A DNA stretch of 64,000 nt, taken from NCBI GenBank assembly GCA_036874045.1, contig CM072341.1, positions 7,638,501 through 7,702,500 on the forward strand, read 5' to 3'. Both the position numbers and the translations under genes were made by a program. Numbering within the stretch: the first letter of the stretch is position 1; each line of letters opens with the position of its first letter. Shown here piece by piece: positions 34,221 to 46,038 of the stretch. The notes below the pieces were generated by a model, which was not told the DNA's origin, did no database searches, and saw nothing but the letters and a program-made list of their open reading frames with translations. Source of the DNA: Cymodocea nodosa. Its lineage: Eukaryota; Streptophyta; Magnoliopsida; Alismatales; Cymodoceaceae.

Positions 34221-36480
34221 ATGACTATTGGAAATGGTAATTTTTCTTTATATAAAGGCCAAAATCTTAATCGTCCTCCTTTATTTGATGGAATACACTT
34301 TGAATATTGGAAATATAGGATGACAGTTTTTCTACAAAGTATAGATCATAAGTTGTGGTTCATGATTTCTAAACCATATACTCCATTATCTACCTTTTAT
34401 AATACTTGGATAATTAATGAAAAAGAAAATGAAACTCTAAATGCTAAGGGCTTAAATATTTTATTTTGTGCATTGAGTTATGAACAGTTCAGTAAAGTGT
34501 CAGCTTATAAATCTACTTATGAGGTGTGGCATGCATTAAAAGTTTCACATGAAGTTACTTCTCATGTTAAAGAGACTAAGATAAACATGTTAATTCATAA
34601 ATATGAACTCTTTAAGATGCATGAAGACGAAAGTATTTCTGAAATGTTTTCCAGATTTCTTGATATCATAAACTCTTTAAAATGTTTAGGAAAGAATTTT
34701 GAACAGAAGGATTTGGTGAGGAAAATTCTCAGATCCCTAAGTTCTAAATGGTATTAGAAATTAATATCAATTGAGGAATCACGAAATTTAAATATTTATA
34801 CCATGAATGAACTTATAGGAAACTTAATAGCTTATGAAGTTCAATTAAATGAATCACTGAGTCACAATAAACTAAAAGTGAAGAAAGAAATAACCTTTGA
34901 AATTAATTCAGATTCTGATATATCCACTGATTCTGACGAGGATTTGATTTTGCTGACTAGGAAATTCAAGAAAGCATGGAAAGCTAGGAAACAGCAAAGG
35001 AATAAAAATGATAAACCCTCAACGTCAAAATAACTGAATGACAAGAATTCTTCATCCAAAAAGTATGTATGTTATAATTGTAAGAAACTTGGACATCTTT
35101 CTCCAGATTGTCCTATAAGGAAAAATGAAAAGTATAGTAGGACAAATCAGAAGAAGACGGCTTAGAAAACTTAGAAAAAGTTTTACAAGAAAAAGGCTTT
35201 GAATGTCACTTGGAATGACACGTCTAAAGAGTCTGAATATGAGGAATCATCATCAAAATCTTTACATTCTAGAAGAACAAGAGTTAGAAGATGTTGCTCA
35301 TGTGTGCTTCATGGCAGATGAGTCTGAGGTAATATCTGATCCTAAAAATCATTCAGATTTTAACTTTGATGAATTATTATGTGCTTATCATGCGTTATTA
35401 CAAAAAGTTAAAGTTTGTAAACTGGAAAATAAGAATATCAGAAACTCTTTGTCCATTGTGGAAGAAGAAAATTGTTTCCTGTCTACTACTTTAGAAAAGT
35501 TTAAATGTGATAATGAAAATCATGCTAGTGATTTGCATAAATTTAGATTTAATGAATGTGTCTTGCATGAACAAATACAGAATATAAATGCTCAAAAATT
35601 AAAGATAAAATCTGAAAATGAAACGTTGAGAAAAAATATAAATGATCTCGAGTTAGAGATTGATAAATTAAAAATGAGAGAGCTAGAGTTAAATTCTACC
35701 ATTGAAAAAATGGAATTTAAGTCAAACTAAGTTAGACAAACTAACTAGTACCCCTACAGTGTCATATAAATATGGCTTAGGATTTGATTATCTTGAATAT
35801 CTTGAATCTCAAGCCAATAAAGGATTTATTAGTTGCAGTTTAAGTAAATCTAAGACTAAAATTCCTTTTATCATGAAATAAGGTAATAAATACGTAGAAG
35901 TAGGTAATTCAAGAGATGAATCATGTAGTAATAATATAAATCAATGTGATTTGTCTAAATGTACTTCTAACATGACTATTAATGTTTCTAAAAATCTTGT
36001 TTCTTGTTCTAGAAATTCAGTTTCTAATGTTTCTAAAATTTTAAACAATTGTAGTAAACTGAAAATTCAGAAACCCGAGCATGTAATTCAAAACACTGGT
36101 ATTAGATGAATTACTCATTATGCATGTGATAAATCTGAAAATTCTTGTGCAGAAAAAGATTTTGTATGCACTGAAAATTCAAATATAAGTACAAAATCTT
36201 AATATGAACTTACTGAAATATATGAGCATGACCAAAATAAATTAACATCTGATAAAAATCAGTTTGGTCTTGATTATACTACATCTAAAAACAAAAAGAA
36301 TGATTATAAGAGCAATAATGCTATAAGTATGATGCTAATGATAAGTCAATAGTACTTACAACTAATAAGAATGTAAATGATAATGTTAACCTGTTTTTAA
36401 ACAAAAAGAAGAAACATGCATTTAATGAACTTGGTCCTCAACAACATTAGGTACCAAGAAAAAGTTTTTCTTAATTTGTT
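34221..36480 (+). pseudogene. B2 gag with zinc knuckle and coiled coil
   Basis: It starts at Met 34221 (MTIGNGNFSLYKGQNLNRPP). A UBN2-type copia capsid region fills the first 178 codons (FEYWKYRMTVFLQSID, SAYKSTYEVWHALKVSHE, FKMHEDESISEMFSRFLDII). It is followed by a linker (34803-35033, DSDISTDSDEDLILLTRKFK), a CCHC zinc-knuckle region near 35068-35110 (CYNCKKLGHLSPDCP), and a coiled-coil section (35203-35730, EQIQNINAQKLKIKSENET). The tail towards 36480 is Asn/Ser-rich and decayed. It is a sister of 27851-29901. Broken several times. Confidence 0.87.
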
Positions 36481-36481
36481 T

Positions 36482-36868
36482 TGTAGGAGGAAACAACATC
36501 AGAATGGATCTTGGACAGTAGAGCATTAAGTCACATAACCGGACAGAAAAGTCTACTACAAAATTTTACAAATACCATGAAAGTAAGTGTAACATTTGGA
36601 AACAAAAGTAAAGATAAAATCATAGGTATGGGCAATGTTTAAATAACTCCTACTTTGTGTTATTTCGAATGTATTATATGTAGAAAACTTAGGATTTAAT
36701 TTGTTGAGTATTATAAAACTAACTGAGAATGGATACTATGTAGTGTTTGAAGATAATGTATGCAAAATTATTGATAAAAATACAGATGAAATTAAGTTTA
36801 TTGCTAAAAGAAAAGGTTCTGTATGTATTTTATCTTTACCTTCTGGTGTAGTTGATTTAAATTCATAT
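36482..36868 (+). pseudogene. B2 start of pol: protease and pre-integrase remnant
   Basis: The sequence is collinear with the B1 protease region at 27480-27850 (landmarks: a degenerate D-S-G-A-like motif, KSLLQNFTNTM, ENGYYVVFED, ADEIKF-like sequence). It stops near 36868, where unrelated sequence begins. Broken. Confidence 0.75.
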
Positions 36869-37702
36869 TTCAATCTGTAATAGTTCTCGTATATGTGCCA
36901 TCCCTTCAAACTTAACTAGTCTTGAGTATAAAACTGTAAAAGTTCTATATGTTTGAAATTTTTCATAACAGAAACTATTTCTGAACCAGAATAATGTAAT
37001 TTCGTCTAAACTCTGTTCAGGATTAGGTATTTTCCTATCATGATGTTATCAACAGTATCTATATTTTTAGAGCTTTCAGAATTGGTGGAATTTGTATCAA
37101 AGTTAGTATAAATGTCTGAAATATCTGTTATTGTCATCTCAATAATCTACTGAAATTCTTTTATTTGTTCTTCTTGTGACATATGAGTAGCAACAGTCTA
37201 TATCAATCTGTCTATCAGCAACATTTATATCTATGATTGATCTATATAACAACTGTCTCTGTAGGAAAGAATGTTCTATAATAGATTCATTTTGTATTTC
37301 TGAAATTTTTATACTTGAGACATTGGTAATGTGATATTCAATCTGTAACTGTGTATGTTGTTAATTATATACATTTATCAACAAGTATATTATATATTGT
37401 AACAGACATAACCATATGTATAAACTACAGTATAAGCAACTATACCAAAAATCAAAAGTTTCTATCCGAGATATAGTTAGAGGAAGAATATCTGTACATT
37501 CCTTTTTAGATGAAATATCTTCAACATTCATAGACTTAGTGTCTATATCATCAAAAATATCATCAAAATTGATATCTTCTGTATATGTATCATCAAAATT
37601 TCCTACATGTTCTCTTTCCGTAGGAAAAGAATGTGTTCTTGTAGCATGATGTGAAAAACTGTCCATTGTATTAAAAGATACATTATGCACTAATGTGACA
37701 TG
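36869..37702 (-). pseudogene. Inverted fragment of a family A-type aORF
   Basis: It is collinear with 14040-14900 of element A on the minus strand: SFNTMDSFSHHATRTHSFPT, NFDDTYTEDINFDDIFDDID, then a decayed stretch. It lies between a plus-strand copia B2 and a plus-strand gypsy C2, with its own orientation reversed. The right junction falls within a few bases shared by both partners (ACAT/ATGAGT). The patch looks like a rearrangement product rather than an insertion with its own ends. Confidence 0.75.
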
Positions 37703-38668
37703 AGTATAGATGCTATTAAACTTAGATATATCCCTTTTGCTTTAAAAGACACAACTAAGAGATGGTTATATACTCTATCGCCTGATTCAATTTCTGCATG
37801 GACTAAATTTTGCTTTGTTTTTCTAGAAAAATATTATCCAACACATCAAATGATTAAAAAGAAAAAAGAAATATTAATGTGTAGCCAAAAACAGGGAGAA
37901 TCATTTTGGAAATATTTTGAAAGATTTAAAGATTTACTGACTCAATGTCCACATCATGCAATGAGTAAAGCACAATTAATAAGTATAATTTATGAAGGCA
38001 TAGATGTTTCAATGAAATCTTTATTAGAATCTACTTGTCAGAATGAATTTTTAAAACTATGTAACGAAGAAGCATGAGCATATTTAGAAAACTTTGCAAA
38101 AAGAACTACATAGTGGGAAAACTCGATTGAAGCCATTACAGATAAAAGAATATTGCTAAGGGAAATGCATGAAATAAATTCAAGCACTATGTTTGAAGTG
38201 AAATTAACTGAATTAACAATGAAAATAGAAGAGTTATCATTAAATCAAAAACTAGCAGAAAAGAATGCAAACATTAATGATCTAGATATTATTTATGCTA
38301 GAAACCAGAAAGATAACTTTGGGAATTCTTATAACCCTAATTGGAGAAATCATCCAAATTTATCTTGGAGAAACAATAATTTCCAAGGAGGAGAAAATAT
38401 AAATGACAAGAATATAAGTTATGAAGCATTAATTGAATAATGATCTAGAATAGAGAAATTAGAAAAGATAATCCAACAATTAAACAATCGTTTGGATCTT
38501 GTATTTGGAAATGCCGTAATTCAAAATCAAAATAGAAACATACCACTTAGACAGAAGGAATCAATGGAAGTAAGACCTACTGGAGGATTGCCAATACAAG
38601 CAATACCTAACACTGTGAATAGAACTGTTAATGAAATTGATACCTCCTCTAGGAGGGTAGCTGAATGA
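37703..38668 (+). pseudogene. C2 gag (Athila-type capsid and C-terminal part)
   Basis: The retrotransposon gag domain is recognised from IDAIKLRYIPFALKDTTKRW, LYTLSPDSISAWTKF, FLEKYYPTHQ and KQGESFWKYFERFKDLLTQC (37700-38077). The conserved Athila C-terminal motif YNPNWRNHPNLSWRN is at 38320-38370, within a coiled-coil-like Glu/Lys-rich stretch (KLTELTMKIEELSLNQKLAE). A stop at 38666-38668 closes the reading frame, with CTGAATGAAAAAG shared with C3. Gag builds the particle that packages element RNA. It is a sister of 46039-47382. Broken about twice. Confidence 0.85.
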
Positions 38669-40425
38669 AAAAGTATAAGGAAGTAACTACGTATTAAAAA
38701 AAAAAAAACAAACAAAATATCAATCCAGTTTGTTGGTATCTGTTTTGGGAAACCAACTGGCTTGATTGTGAGCCACCAAAGGTATAGGAGCCTGAGTTCC
38801 ACACAAGACACTGATTTATCAATATATGTTAAATGTTATTTTGTAATATATTCTGCTTTTATATGTGAATGAAAAGTTTTTCAGAATCAAAAATCAGAAT
38901 ATACAGAAGTAGATACAAATGAAACAAAATATGTACTTGATTACTTATCCTGAATTTAGATTTAAACTCAGTTCATTGAGTTAGATGCTAAGTCAACGAA
39001 ACAATATTCATGCCTGCTACAATTACTCTATTTATTGTCAAATCTTTTACATTGAGGACAATGCAAAAAAAAATAGGTATGGAGGAGAGGTAATTAAAGT
39101 AACAGCCATGTAAGTTTGTTAATTAAAAGAATTAGAATGGTACTACAAAGTTTTGTGGAAATTGAAACTTTTTATGAATTTAATGTAACTATTCGATAAT
39201 TGAAACTACAAAATTTTTAAAGAACTGTAACTACTTAAATGTTATATTTATAATCTTATATAAGATGTTACAAATTTTACTACTCATACAAATCTAGATA
39301 TAGTATCTTATGTTATTGCTAAATTTTATGAGTTTAACAATTTCACGATTTTAAAATGAAATCAGAATGCCTAACTAAAACTTAGTAAATTATCTGAAGT
39401 ACTGAAAGAGCTGAAATGTTGATTTTTAGATTAAATGAAACACATATGATCAAAGATACATTTAATTTGACTGATTAAACTTGTAGAATAATTTATGTAT
39501 AGATCTTATTAAACTACAAAAAAAAGTATGAGTTTATTGATATGGATTCATATTTTCAGTAAATAATAGAAGTAGGACTATATGAGATTGGTGTTTTATT
39601 GCATCTGTATTAATGAAATACGTACATATACTATGTTGAAAAAAAAAAGAAAAAAAGAAAAGAAAAACTTTGAGAGTTTATTGACTTAGTTTGATCACGA
39701 GCCTTTTGTACTTGAGTAGATAGGTAAGTAAGGATTGTTGACCTGAAAAAGGACTCTTTAAATCTGGCAACCTAAGATCCTGATCAGATCTGGGATTGTT
39801 GATTGAAAGCTCGATACACGGGTACACTAGAAAGCTCTCGATATACGGGTACACTAGAAAGCTCTTGTATGATTCAAGCTTGTCAAATTAACTTTTAAAG
39901 TACAAATATACATATATTATTCTGAAAAGATATAAGTGTTTTGTGAAATACAGATATCTTTTGAATCGAGTATATTTTATGTTATCTAAAATTGCTAAAA
40001 TATGAATCGAGAATAGACTTTTGAAGTTGTTTATTTGAGATACAATTCTTTATTCTACTTGTCTTAATCATATTGAATTGGATTGCGTTTTGATTCGTAT
40101 GTTGTTGAAATTTATTCTGGAAATCTTATTGGAAAATTCAAGATGATAGACGATGAAAAGAACAAATTATAATATAATTAACACCTATGTGATGCTGATA
40201 TATTTTGTATATAATTTACATATATTCTAAGTATATTTACAGGTTGAAGAGGAGAAAATAATGTTAAAACATATTACTGAAACATACAGAATATCTATAT
40301 ACTAATATAAGTTCTTATGCTAAAAAGAAGAACAAAAGGAAGAATTAACTCTAACACTTTAGAAAGACCAATTAATTAGATCTTAGTTTGCTAAGGGACT
40401 AGCAAAATTTAAGTATGGGGGGAAG
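38669..40425 (+). other. C2 3' noncoding module and polypurine tract
   Basis: No coding sequence. An internal purine tract lies at about 39080-39096 (TATGGAGGAGAGGTAATT), close to GAGGACAATGCAAAA, and the terminal tract AAGTATGGGGGGAAG (40411-40425) directly precedes the LTR. Between them is the module shared with C1, C3 and copia B1 (landmark CCTTTTGTACTTGAGTAGAT near 39710). A short duplicated stretch (GATACACGGGTACACTAGAA / GATATACGGGTACACTAGAA, 39813-39861) is unique to this copy. Confidence 0.7.
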
Positions 40426-40960
40426 TGTTTAGAATGAAAAAGTGCATAATATTAACGGTTAAATGATGGTTAATTACATAATTTTTAACTTATCATATGA
40501 AAATTAAGCCATTATGTTATAATTGCACTGTTATATGCTTTAATGAAAGAATCTGCATAATTCCAGGAAATTAGCATTAATTTAGTGCATTTCCGAACTA
40601 TCGATAAATTACAAGATGTGAAATTCTTAAGTATCTGAATTTTTTGTTATTTTGAAGAGTTATGTTTAATGTACCTAACAGTTATCTTTTAAATATTTAA
40701 AGAATATTTTATTATTTCCTGAATTACACGTGTTGAAATTGCAATGCATGACTTAAGTGAATTTTCGGTAAGTTATCTGTTAACTATCCGAAATGCATCT
40801 AGGCATCGGATAGTTAGTTTCCTAAGTGTCCAAAATATTTGAACTTGTTAAGTTAGAATTATGCACGTGTTGAATTTAAATGCTTTAGTATATTACATAA
40901 GATGCACATGTTTAACTCGTTAAGTTAGCATAACTGTACGCGTTGAGTTACGTGAATACA
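40426..40960 (+). repeat. C2 3' LTR, first part
   Basis: It starts TGTTTAGAATG right after the polypurine tract. It resembles the C1 LTR (940-2664, inverted) more than C3's. It continues to GTGAATACA at 40960, where the minus-strand C3 LTR begins; the last five bases (ATACA) would be C3's target site. Confidence 0.85.
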
Positions 40961-42154
40961 TGTTTGGGTTTTCCCAACACTACATTAGAAAAACTTGGAT
41001 TTGTTACTTCTGTTTTTACTTAGTTAATTTATCTTTATGCCTATTCCTTCTTTTAGAAGTAAACAAACAACCTTTAATACAATTTAGATATTAATTTCAA
41101 TTTGTACTTTAACTGCAAGTGCACAGTGTCTATTGTATCAGTGTGCAAGTACAGGTCGATCTCATAGGGAATTGCTGAAAAGTTCAGAACTATCCATTTG
41201 TTAACAATCAAATTTATATATTCAATAAGCTCTCCATTGAATTACAGTTAACTCAACGGATAAAGTTCGTTGAGTTATGGATAACTCAACAGACTAACAT
41301 CGTGGACTTAAGTTAACTCCACGAGCTTGTCTTTTCTTTTTAATACTGCTATTTACAGATGAATTCGGCCATCCATTAGGCGATTCCACAGATTGTAAAT
41401 AACATCAATTAAGCTCTTTAATGTTAGTAAACACTAGATTTATCATTAAGCAATACTAACATTCAGATAATTTAAATAGTAACCATTAAAATCTTTAAGT
41501 CTTTTGAACAAACCAATTTCAGTAAACTGTAAAACTAAAACAAACATAAAACAATCACAACACTGATGAAGATAACATTAATCACCATACAACACTCAAA
41601 TACAACCTACAAACATAGATAAATTGTTTTTGGTATTTTTGTTTTAATATGAACATGGAATGGGGCGAAAGGTGAAATGTAAAGTAATCTCACTCAACAG
41701 TAAATACTTCCGACACTACTTGCAACGTGATTACACCATTGAAAATTAAACCACTTACAATTATATCTCCTCTCCCTATAGAATAGTAAGTCCAGAATTG
41801 CAAGATAATCTTCTCTTCAGCATACAGGCATCAACCCGAAGCCAAGGCTAAAAGCTTTACGATCTCCTGAAATATGAGTCAGCGCCTAGTGAAAATGGCT
41901 TCCCTTCCTGCGACGCGACCACTCCTCACAGTGGTTGTCAGGCACTGTGTTTGGCTTGGAATCGACCCGACATCAAGAAAGTATTCTCACAAACCTCCGA
42001 TGGTTGGTGATTATGGTGGATATGGTGGTGGTAACGATGGTTGGTGTGATACTTCGGAGAATCGCCAATACTGTCTGCAGAAAGCTCGGTACTCCTCCTC
42101 TGTATACACTGGCCATCCATCAATCACACACCCCAGATTTCTTTTTCTTCTTTT

Positions 42155-42164
42155 CTTTTATATT
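42155..42164 (-). promoter_or_regulatory. Likely TATA box of the C LTR promoter
   Basis: The minus strand reads AATATAAAAG, at the boundary between the motif-rich U3 and the GC-richer leader. The same box is at 48711-48721 in the forward LTR, and a weakened form is in the D LTR. The position is as expected for a core promoter; activity is inferred. Confidence 0.5.
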
Positions 42165-42573
42165 TCTTTAGTAGTAACTGCTTCTACTTGAATGATCGGT
42201 TGGATTTCCTTCATTCATATCAACGGCGATGATTTCTTCTCCCTGTGTAATACATGCAATCGTGGTTTTTCTTCCAACTGTCCTGTTTCTAGAACCGCTA
42301 CAGTGGCATATTAGAAAATAAATAGTCTATGGAGTTACAGATAACTCAACGAACTTTCTTCGTTGATTTAACTATAAAACACGAGCATAAATTTAACTAT
42401 CTAATGCTCAGGTGCATTTCGGATACTTATAAACTTAACTATCCAATGTTCAGATGCATTTCGGATAGTTATAGCTAACTCACCAATATATAACTTAAGT
42501 AAATCTACTAGATCTCGACACGTGTCAACAGCAGTTTAATAATAAAATACCCATTTCGGAGAGTTACAGGTAT

Positions 42574-42608
42574 AACTATCCGATGCTCAGCTACAATTTC
42601 GGATAGTT
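42574..42608. repeat. Inverted repeat AACTATCCGA/TCGGATAGTT
   Basis: A perfect 10-bp stem with a 15-base loop in the C3 LTR U3. Similar pairs recur about every 60-150 bases in this LTR, in other C LTRs (for example near 63704-63740) and in the U3-like segment of element A. Confidence 0.85.
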
Positions 42609-43020
42609 AGAGATAACTCACCGAAAGTTCACTTAAGTCATGCATTATGGTTTCGACACGTGTACTTCTGGAAATAATAAAATATTCTTTCAAAACATAA
42701 CTGTTCGGCAATATAAACATAACTATTCGACATATTCGGTCTATTAAACATAACTGTTCGAAATATATTTGGTATGTTAAACATAACTGTCTGAAATATC
42801 AGAAAATTCGGAAACTTAAGAATTTCACAACCTGCAACTTACCGACAGTTCAAAAATGTACTAAATTGACATTAATTCCTCAAAATTAAGCAGATTCTTC
42901 AATTAAAGTATATAACAGTGCAATTATAACATAATGACTTAATTCTCATATGATAAACTAAATATTATACAATTAACCGTCATTTAACCGTTAATAATAT
43001 GCACTTTTTCATTCTAAACA

Positions 43021-44730
43021 CTTCCCCCATACCTAAATTTTGCTAGTCCCTTAGCAAACTAAGATCTAATTAATTGGTCTTTCAAAAAGTACTAGAATTA
43101 ATTCCTCTTCTTTCTTTTTTTTCTGTTCAGCTTAAAAATATATATTCTGTAAGTTTCAGTAATCAACCTGCAAATATACTTAGAATATATGTCAATTACA
43201 TACAAAGTATATCATCTTCACATAGGTGTTAATTATATTATCATTTGTTCTTCTTTTCATCATCTACTATCCTGAATTTTCCAATAAGATTTCTAGAAGA
43301 ATTTTCAACAACATATGCATCAAAGTACAATCAAATTCAATATAATTAAGACAATTAGAATAAAGAATTGTATCTCTATTAAAACAACTTCAAAAGTCAA
43401 TTCTAAATTCATATTACACCAATTCTAGATAACATAAAATATACACGATTCATAAGATATCTGTATTTCACAAAACACTTGTATCTTTTCAGAACAGTAT
43501 ATGTTTTTTTTTTTTTTTCGATCTTTAAAAGTTAATTTGACAAGCTTAAATCATATAGGAGCTTTCTAATGTACCCATGTAACGAGCTTTCAATCAATAA
43601 TCCCAGATCTGATCAGGATCTTCGGTTGCTAGATTTCAAGAGTCCTTTTTCAGGTCAACAATCCTTACATACCTATCTGCTCAAGTACAAAAGGCTTGTG
43701 ATCAAACAAGTCAATAAACTCTCAATTTTTCCTTTTTTTTCCTTTTTTCTTTTTTTTTCAATCAAAATACACACAAAACAAAGCATTAATCACATACTGT
43801 ATATGTACGTATTTCATTAATATAGATGAAGTAAAACACCAATCTCATATAGTCCTGTTTCTATCATTTACTGAAAATATGAATCCATAACAATAAGCTC
43901 ATACTTTTTATGCAGTTTAATAAGATCTACACATAAATCATTCTACAAGTTCAATCAGTTAAATTAAATGTATCTTTAATCATATGTGTTTCATTTAATC
44001 TAGAATTTACATCTCAACTCCTTCAGGACTTCATATAATTTACTGATTTTTCATTAAACATTCTGATTTCATTTTAAAATCGTGAAACTGTTAAACTCAT
44101 GAAATTCAGAAAAATCATAAGATACTATATCTAGATTTGCATAAATAATAAATTCTATAGCATCATATATACCCTTCAAAATATAACATTCAAGCAGTTA
44201 CGATTTATAAATTTTACAGTCTCAATTATCGGATAGTTACAGCAAGTTCATAAAAATTTTCAATTTCCACAACTTTGCAGTACCATTTTAATTAACAAAC
44301 TTACATGGCTATTACTTTAATTACCTCCCCCTCATACCTACATTTTGCATTGTCCTCAATGTAAAAAACTTGACAATAAGTACAGTAATTGTAGCAAGCA
44401 TGAATACAGTTTTGTTTGATTTAAAATTCAAGGTAAGTAATTGGTTACATACCTTGTTACATTTGTCTCTCCTTCTGCATATTCTGATTTTTGATTCTGA
44501 AAACTTTTCATTCATAGATAAAAGCAAAATATAAAACGAAATAACACTTAACAGATATTAATAAATCAGTGTCTTGTGTGGAACCTAGGCTCCTATGCCT
44601 ATGGTGGCTCACAAGCAAGCCAATTTGTTTCCCAGAACAGATACCAACAAATTGGATTGATATTTTGTTTTTTTTTGTTTTTATACTTAAACGTAGAATA
44701 CATACAACATTAAACACACAAAATTACAGC
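43021..44730 (-). other. C3 terminal polypurine tract and 3' noncoding module
   Basis: The terminal tract is at 43021-43035 (minus strand: TATGGGGGAAG before the LTR). A second, internal purine tract is at about 44325-44337, next to the complement of GAGGACAATGCAAAA. The block between them matches 2800-3980 (C1), 39080-40400 (C2, inverted) and 9205-10180 (copia B1). The stretch 44338-44730 links it to the F-box stop codon. No coding sequence is seen. Confidence 0.75.
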
Positions 44731-45858
44731 TTAAGAACATGATTGAAAAGTAGGAACAAATGGAATAAATGTATCTGTCCAAGCAAACTTTTTAGGCATC
44801 GTTTTTCTTGCTATTAATTCTGTTTTCATGCAGTTCTTGTTTCTTCTTAATTTGTAAATGTGTAATATATTATAAATTCCAAATACAAGTGTATTACCAT
44901 TAATGATATGAAATGCAGAAAGGGATCATTTTTTGTTCCAAGGTAATGTAGCAGTTTCTATTTCTACATCTATTTCAATATACTTCTCTTCCCACTTCCA
45001 TTCATTAATGTCTTCCATAATCCATATTTGAAATTTCATCAGTTCATCCCACCATCGTATCAGACATAAAGTAGGATCATCTTCTTCATTATACCACATT
45101 CATATTTGAATTTTATTAAATTATGTAGATGGTGGTTTAGCTATATCACTCGGTATAGGTAAAATTTCTATATATTCATCATAATTGTCTATGCTCACTA
45201 TGTATAAATCAGATCCAAATGCAATTGAAATATCTGTGACAAGATATATATATCCATCAAGTATGACATGTAATGATTTCTGTCCTAGATATATCACAAT
45301 ATTTTCATTCCAAGATCTATTCAAAAAATTATACACACTTAAGCGTAAATCTTCACCCCAATTTCTTGTAGGTCTCCAATAATATAATTTTTCAGGAATT
45401 GTAGAATTTTTATCAGAAAATATTAAAGCTGATCCACAATTTACAGTTGGTACTTCAAATCTATTAGGTCTTCCTATATTCCATTCTTCTCCTGTTATAA
45501 GATTTCTTATCAAAATATTAGGTAATAATAAACTTGCATACATTGGTCTCGTCTTGTATATGATTAATCCTTCATCTATCCCCATAATATGATTTATTCC
45601 TTCTAATGCATTGGGTGGAATTCCAGTAGTTTATTCCATAGCCAGATATTCATGATTAATTGAACTACGATTAAATGACCTCCATATGAATCCATCTCTA
45701 AACTTAGTCATTTTTGCAGCTTGTAGTCCTTGAAAATATTTTTCTTCAATACAGTTTTTAATTTCCTTTGATACACAACACAGCCTGCACAGATCTTTGG
45801 ATGACAAGTTACTTAGTACTTCCCTTAGTGCATCCAATAGTAATTGCATCAATTCCAT
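44731..45858 (-). pseudogene. Captured F-box protein gene inside C3
   Basis: A host-type F-box gene of about 375 codons in one reading frame, intronless, on the element's sense strand just after gag. The N-terminal F-box is clear (ALREVLSNLSSKDLCRLCCV then SKEIKNCIEEKYFQGLQ, about residues 10-45). It is followed by the F-box-associated propeller-like region: PNILIRNLITGEEWNIGRP, KLYYWRPTRNW, VSIDNYDEYIEILPIP, a WWDELMKFQIWIMED stretch, EWKWEEKYIEIDVEIET, GNTLVFGIYNILHIY, and a closing AWTDTFIPFVPTFQSC. Such proteins are substrate receptors of SCF ubiquitin ligases; the F-box binds SKP1. It is interrupted about three times, so it is not expected to make full protein as it stands. The C-terminal part recurs in C1 (31878-32412), but the gene is absent from C2. 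The assignment is firm from the motif order; the donor gene is unknown. Confidence 0.85.
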
Positions 45859-46038
45859 TTGTTGATTCTGTATAACACAAACAAAAATTTAGCAAAGACA
45901 AAAAATTAACATAACTACTGCACACCCTCGTGGAGTTAAGGAATAACTCAACAGACTAAGTTCATTGAGTTAAGGACTAACTCTATGATACTATTAACTA
46001 AAAAATAAAAACATATATACATACAGATAGTTGCTTTT

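Larger units (their letters stand above)
32413..36868 (+). mobile_element. B2: 5' part of a family B copia element, plus strand, broken
   Basis: It comprises a 5' LTR (32413-34021), a primer site, a gag-zinc knuckle-coiled coil region and the start of protease, all collinear with B1 in the opposite orientation. The rest of pol and the 3' LTR are not present; at about 36869 the sequence changes to an inverted family A aORF fragment. No target duplication can be verified because the other end is lacking. It has about ten or more breaks. Confidence 0.9.
37703..40960 (+). mobile_element. C2: Athila-like gypsy element, gag-only form, plus strand, broken
   Basis: Parts: gag (37703-38668), a long noncoding region (38669-40410), a polypurine tract (40411-40425) and the first 535 bases of the 3' LTR (40426-40960), where C3 is inserted head to head. 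It is collinear with C3 in reverse, except that the F-box gene and its flanks between gag and the noncoding module in C3 have no counterpart here. No pol is seen. Broken a few times, and its 5' end is not present. Confidence 0.82.
40961..43020 (-). repeat. C3 3' LTR (complete, 2060 bp)
   Basis: It runs from TGTTTGGGTTTTCCC to CATTCTAAACA on the plus strand, with the purine tract following. It is nearly parallel to 62087-64000. It contains the GC-richer leader (41810-42310), in which the antisense strand has a 105-codon ORF, and a U3 half packed with inverted motifs. One is a perfect 10-bp stem at 42574-42608 (AACTATCCGA / TCGGATAGTT). Confidence 0.93.
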
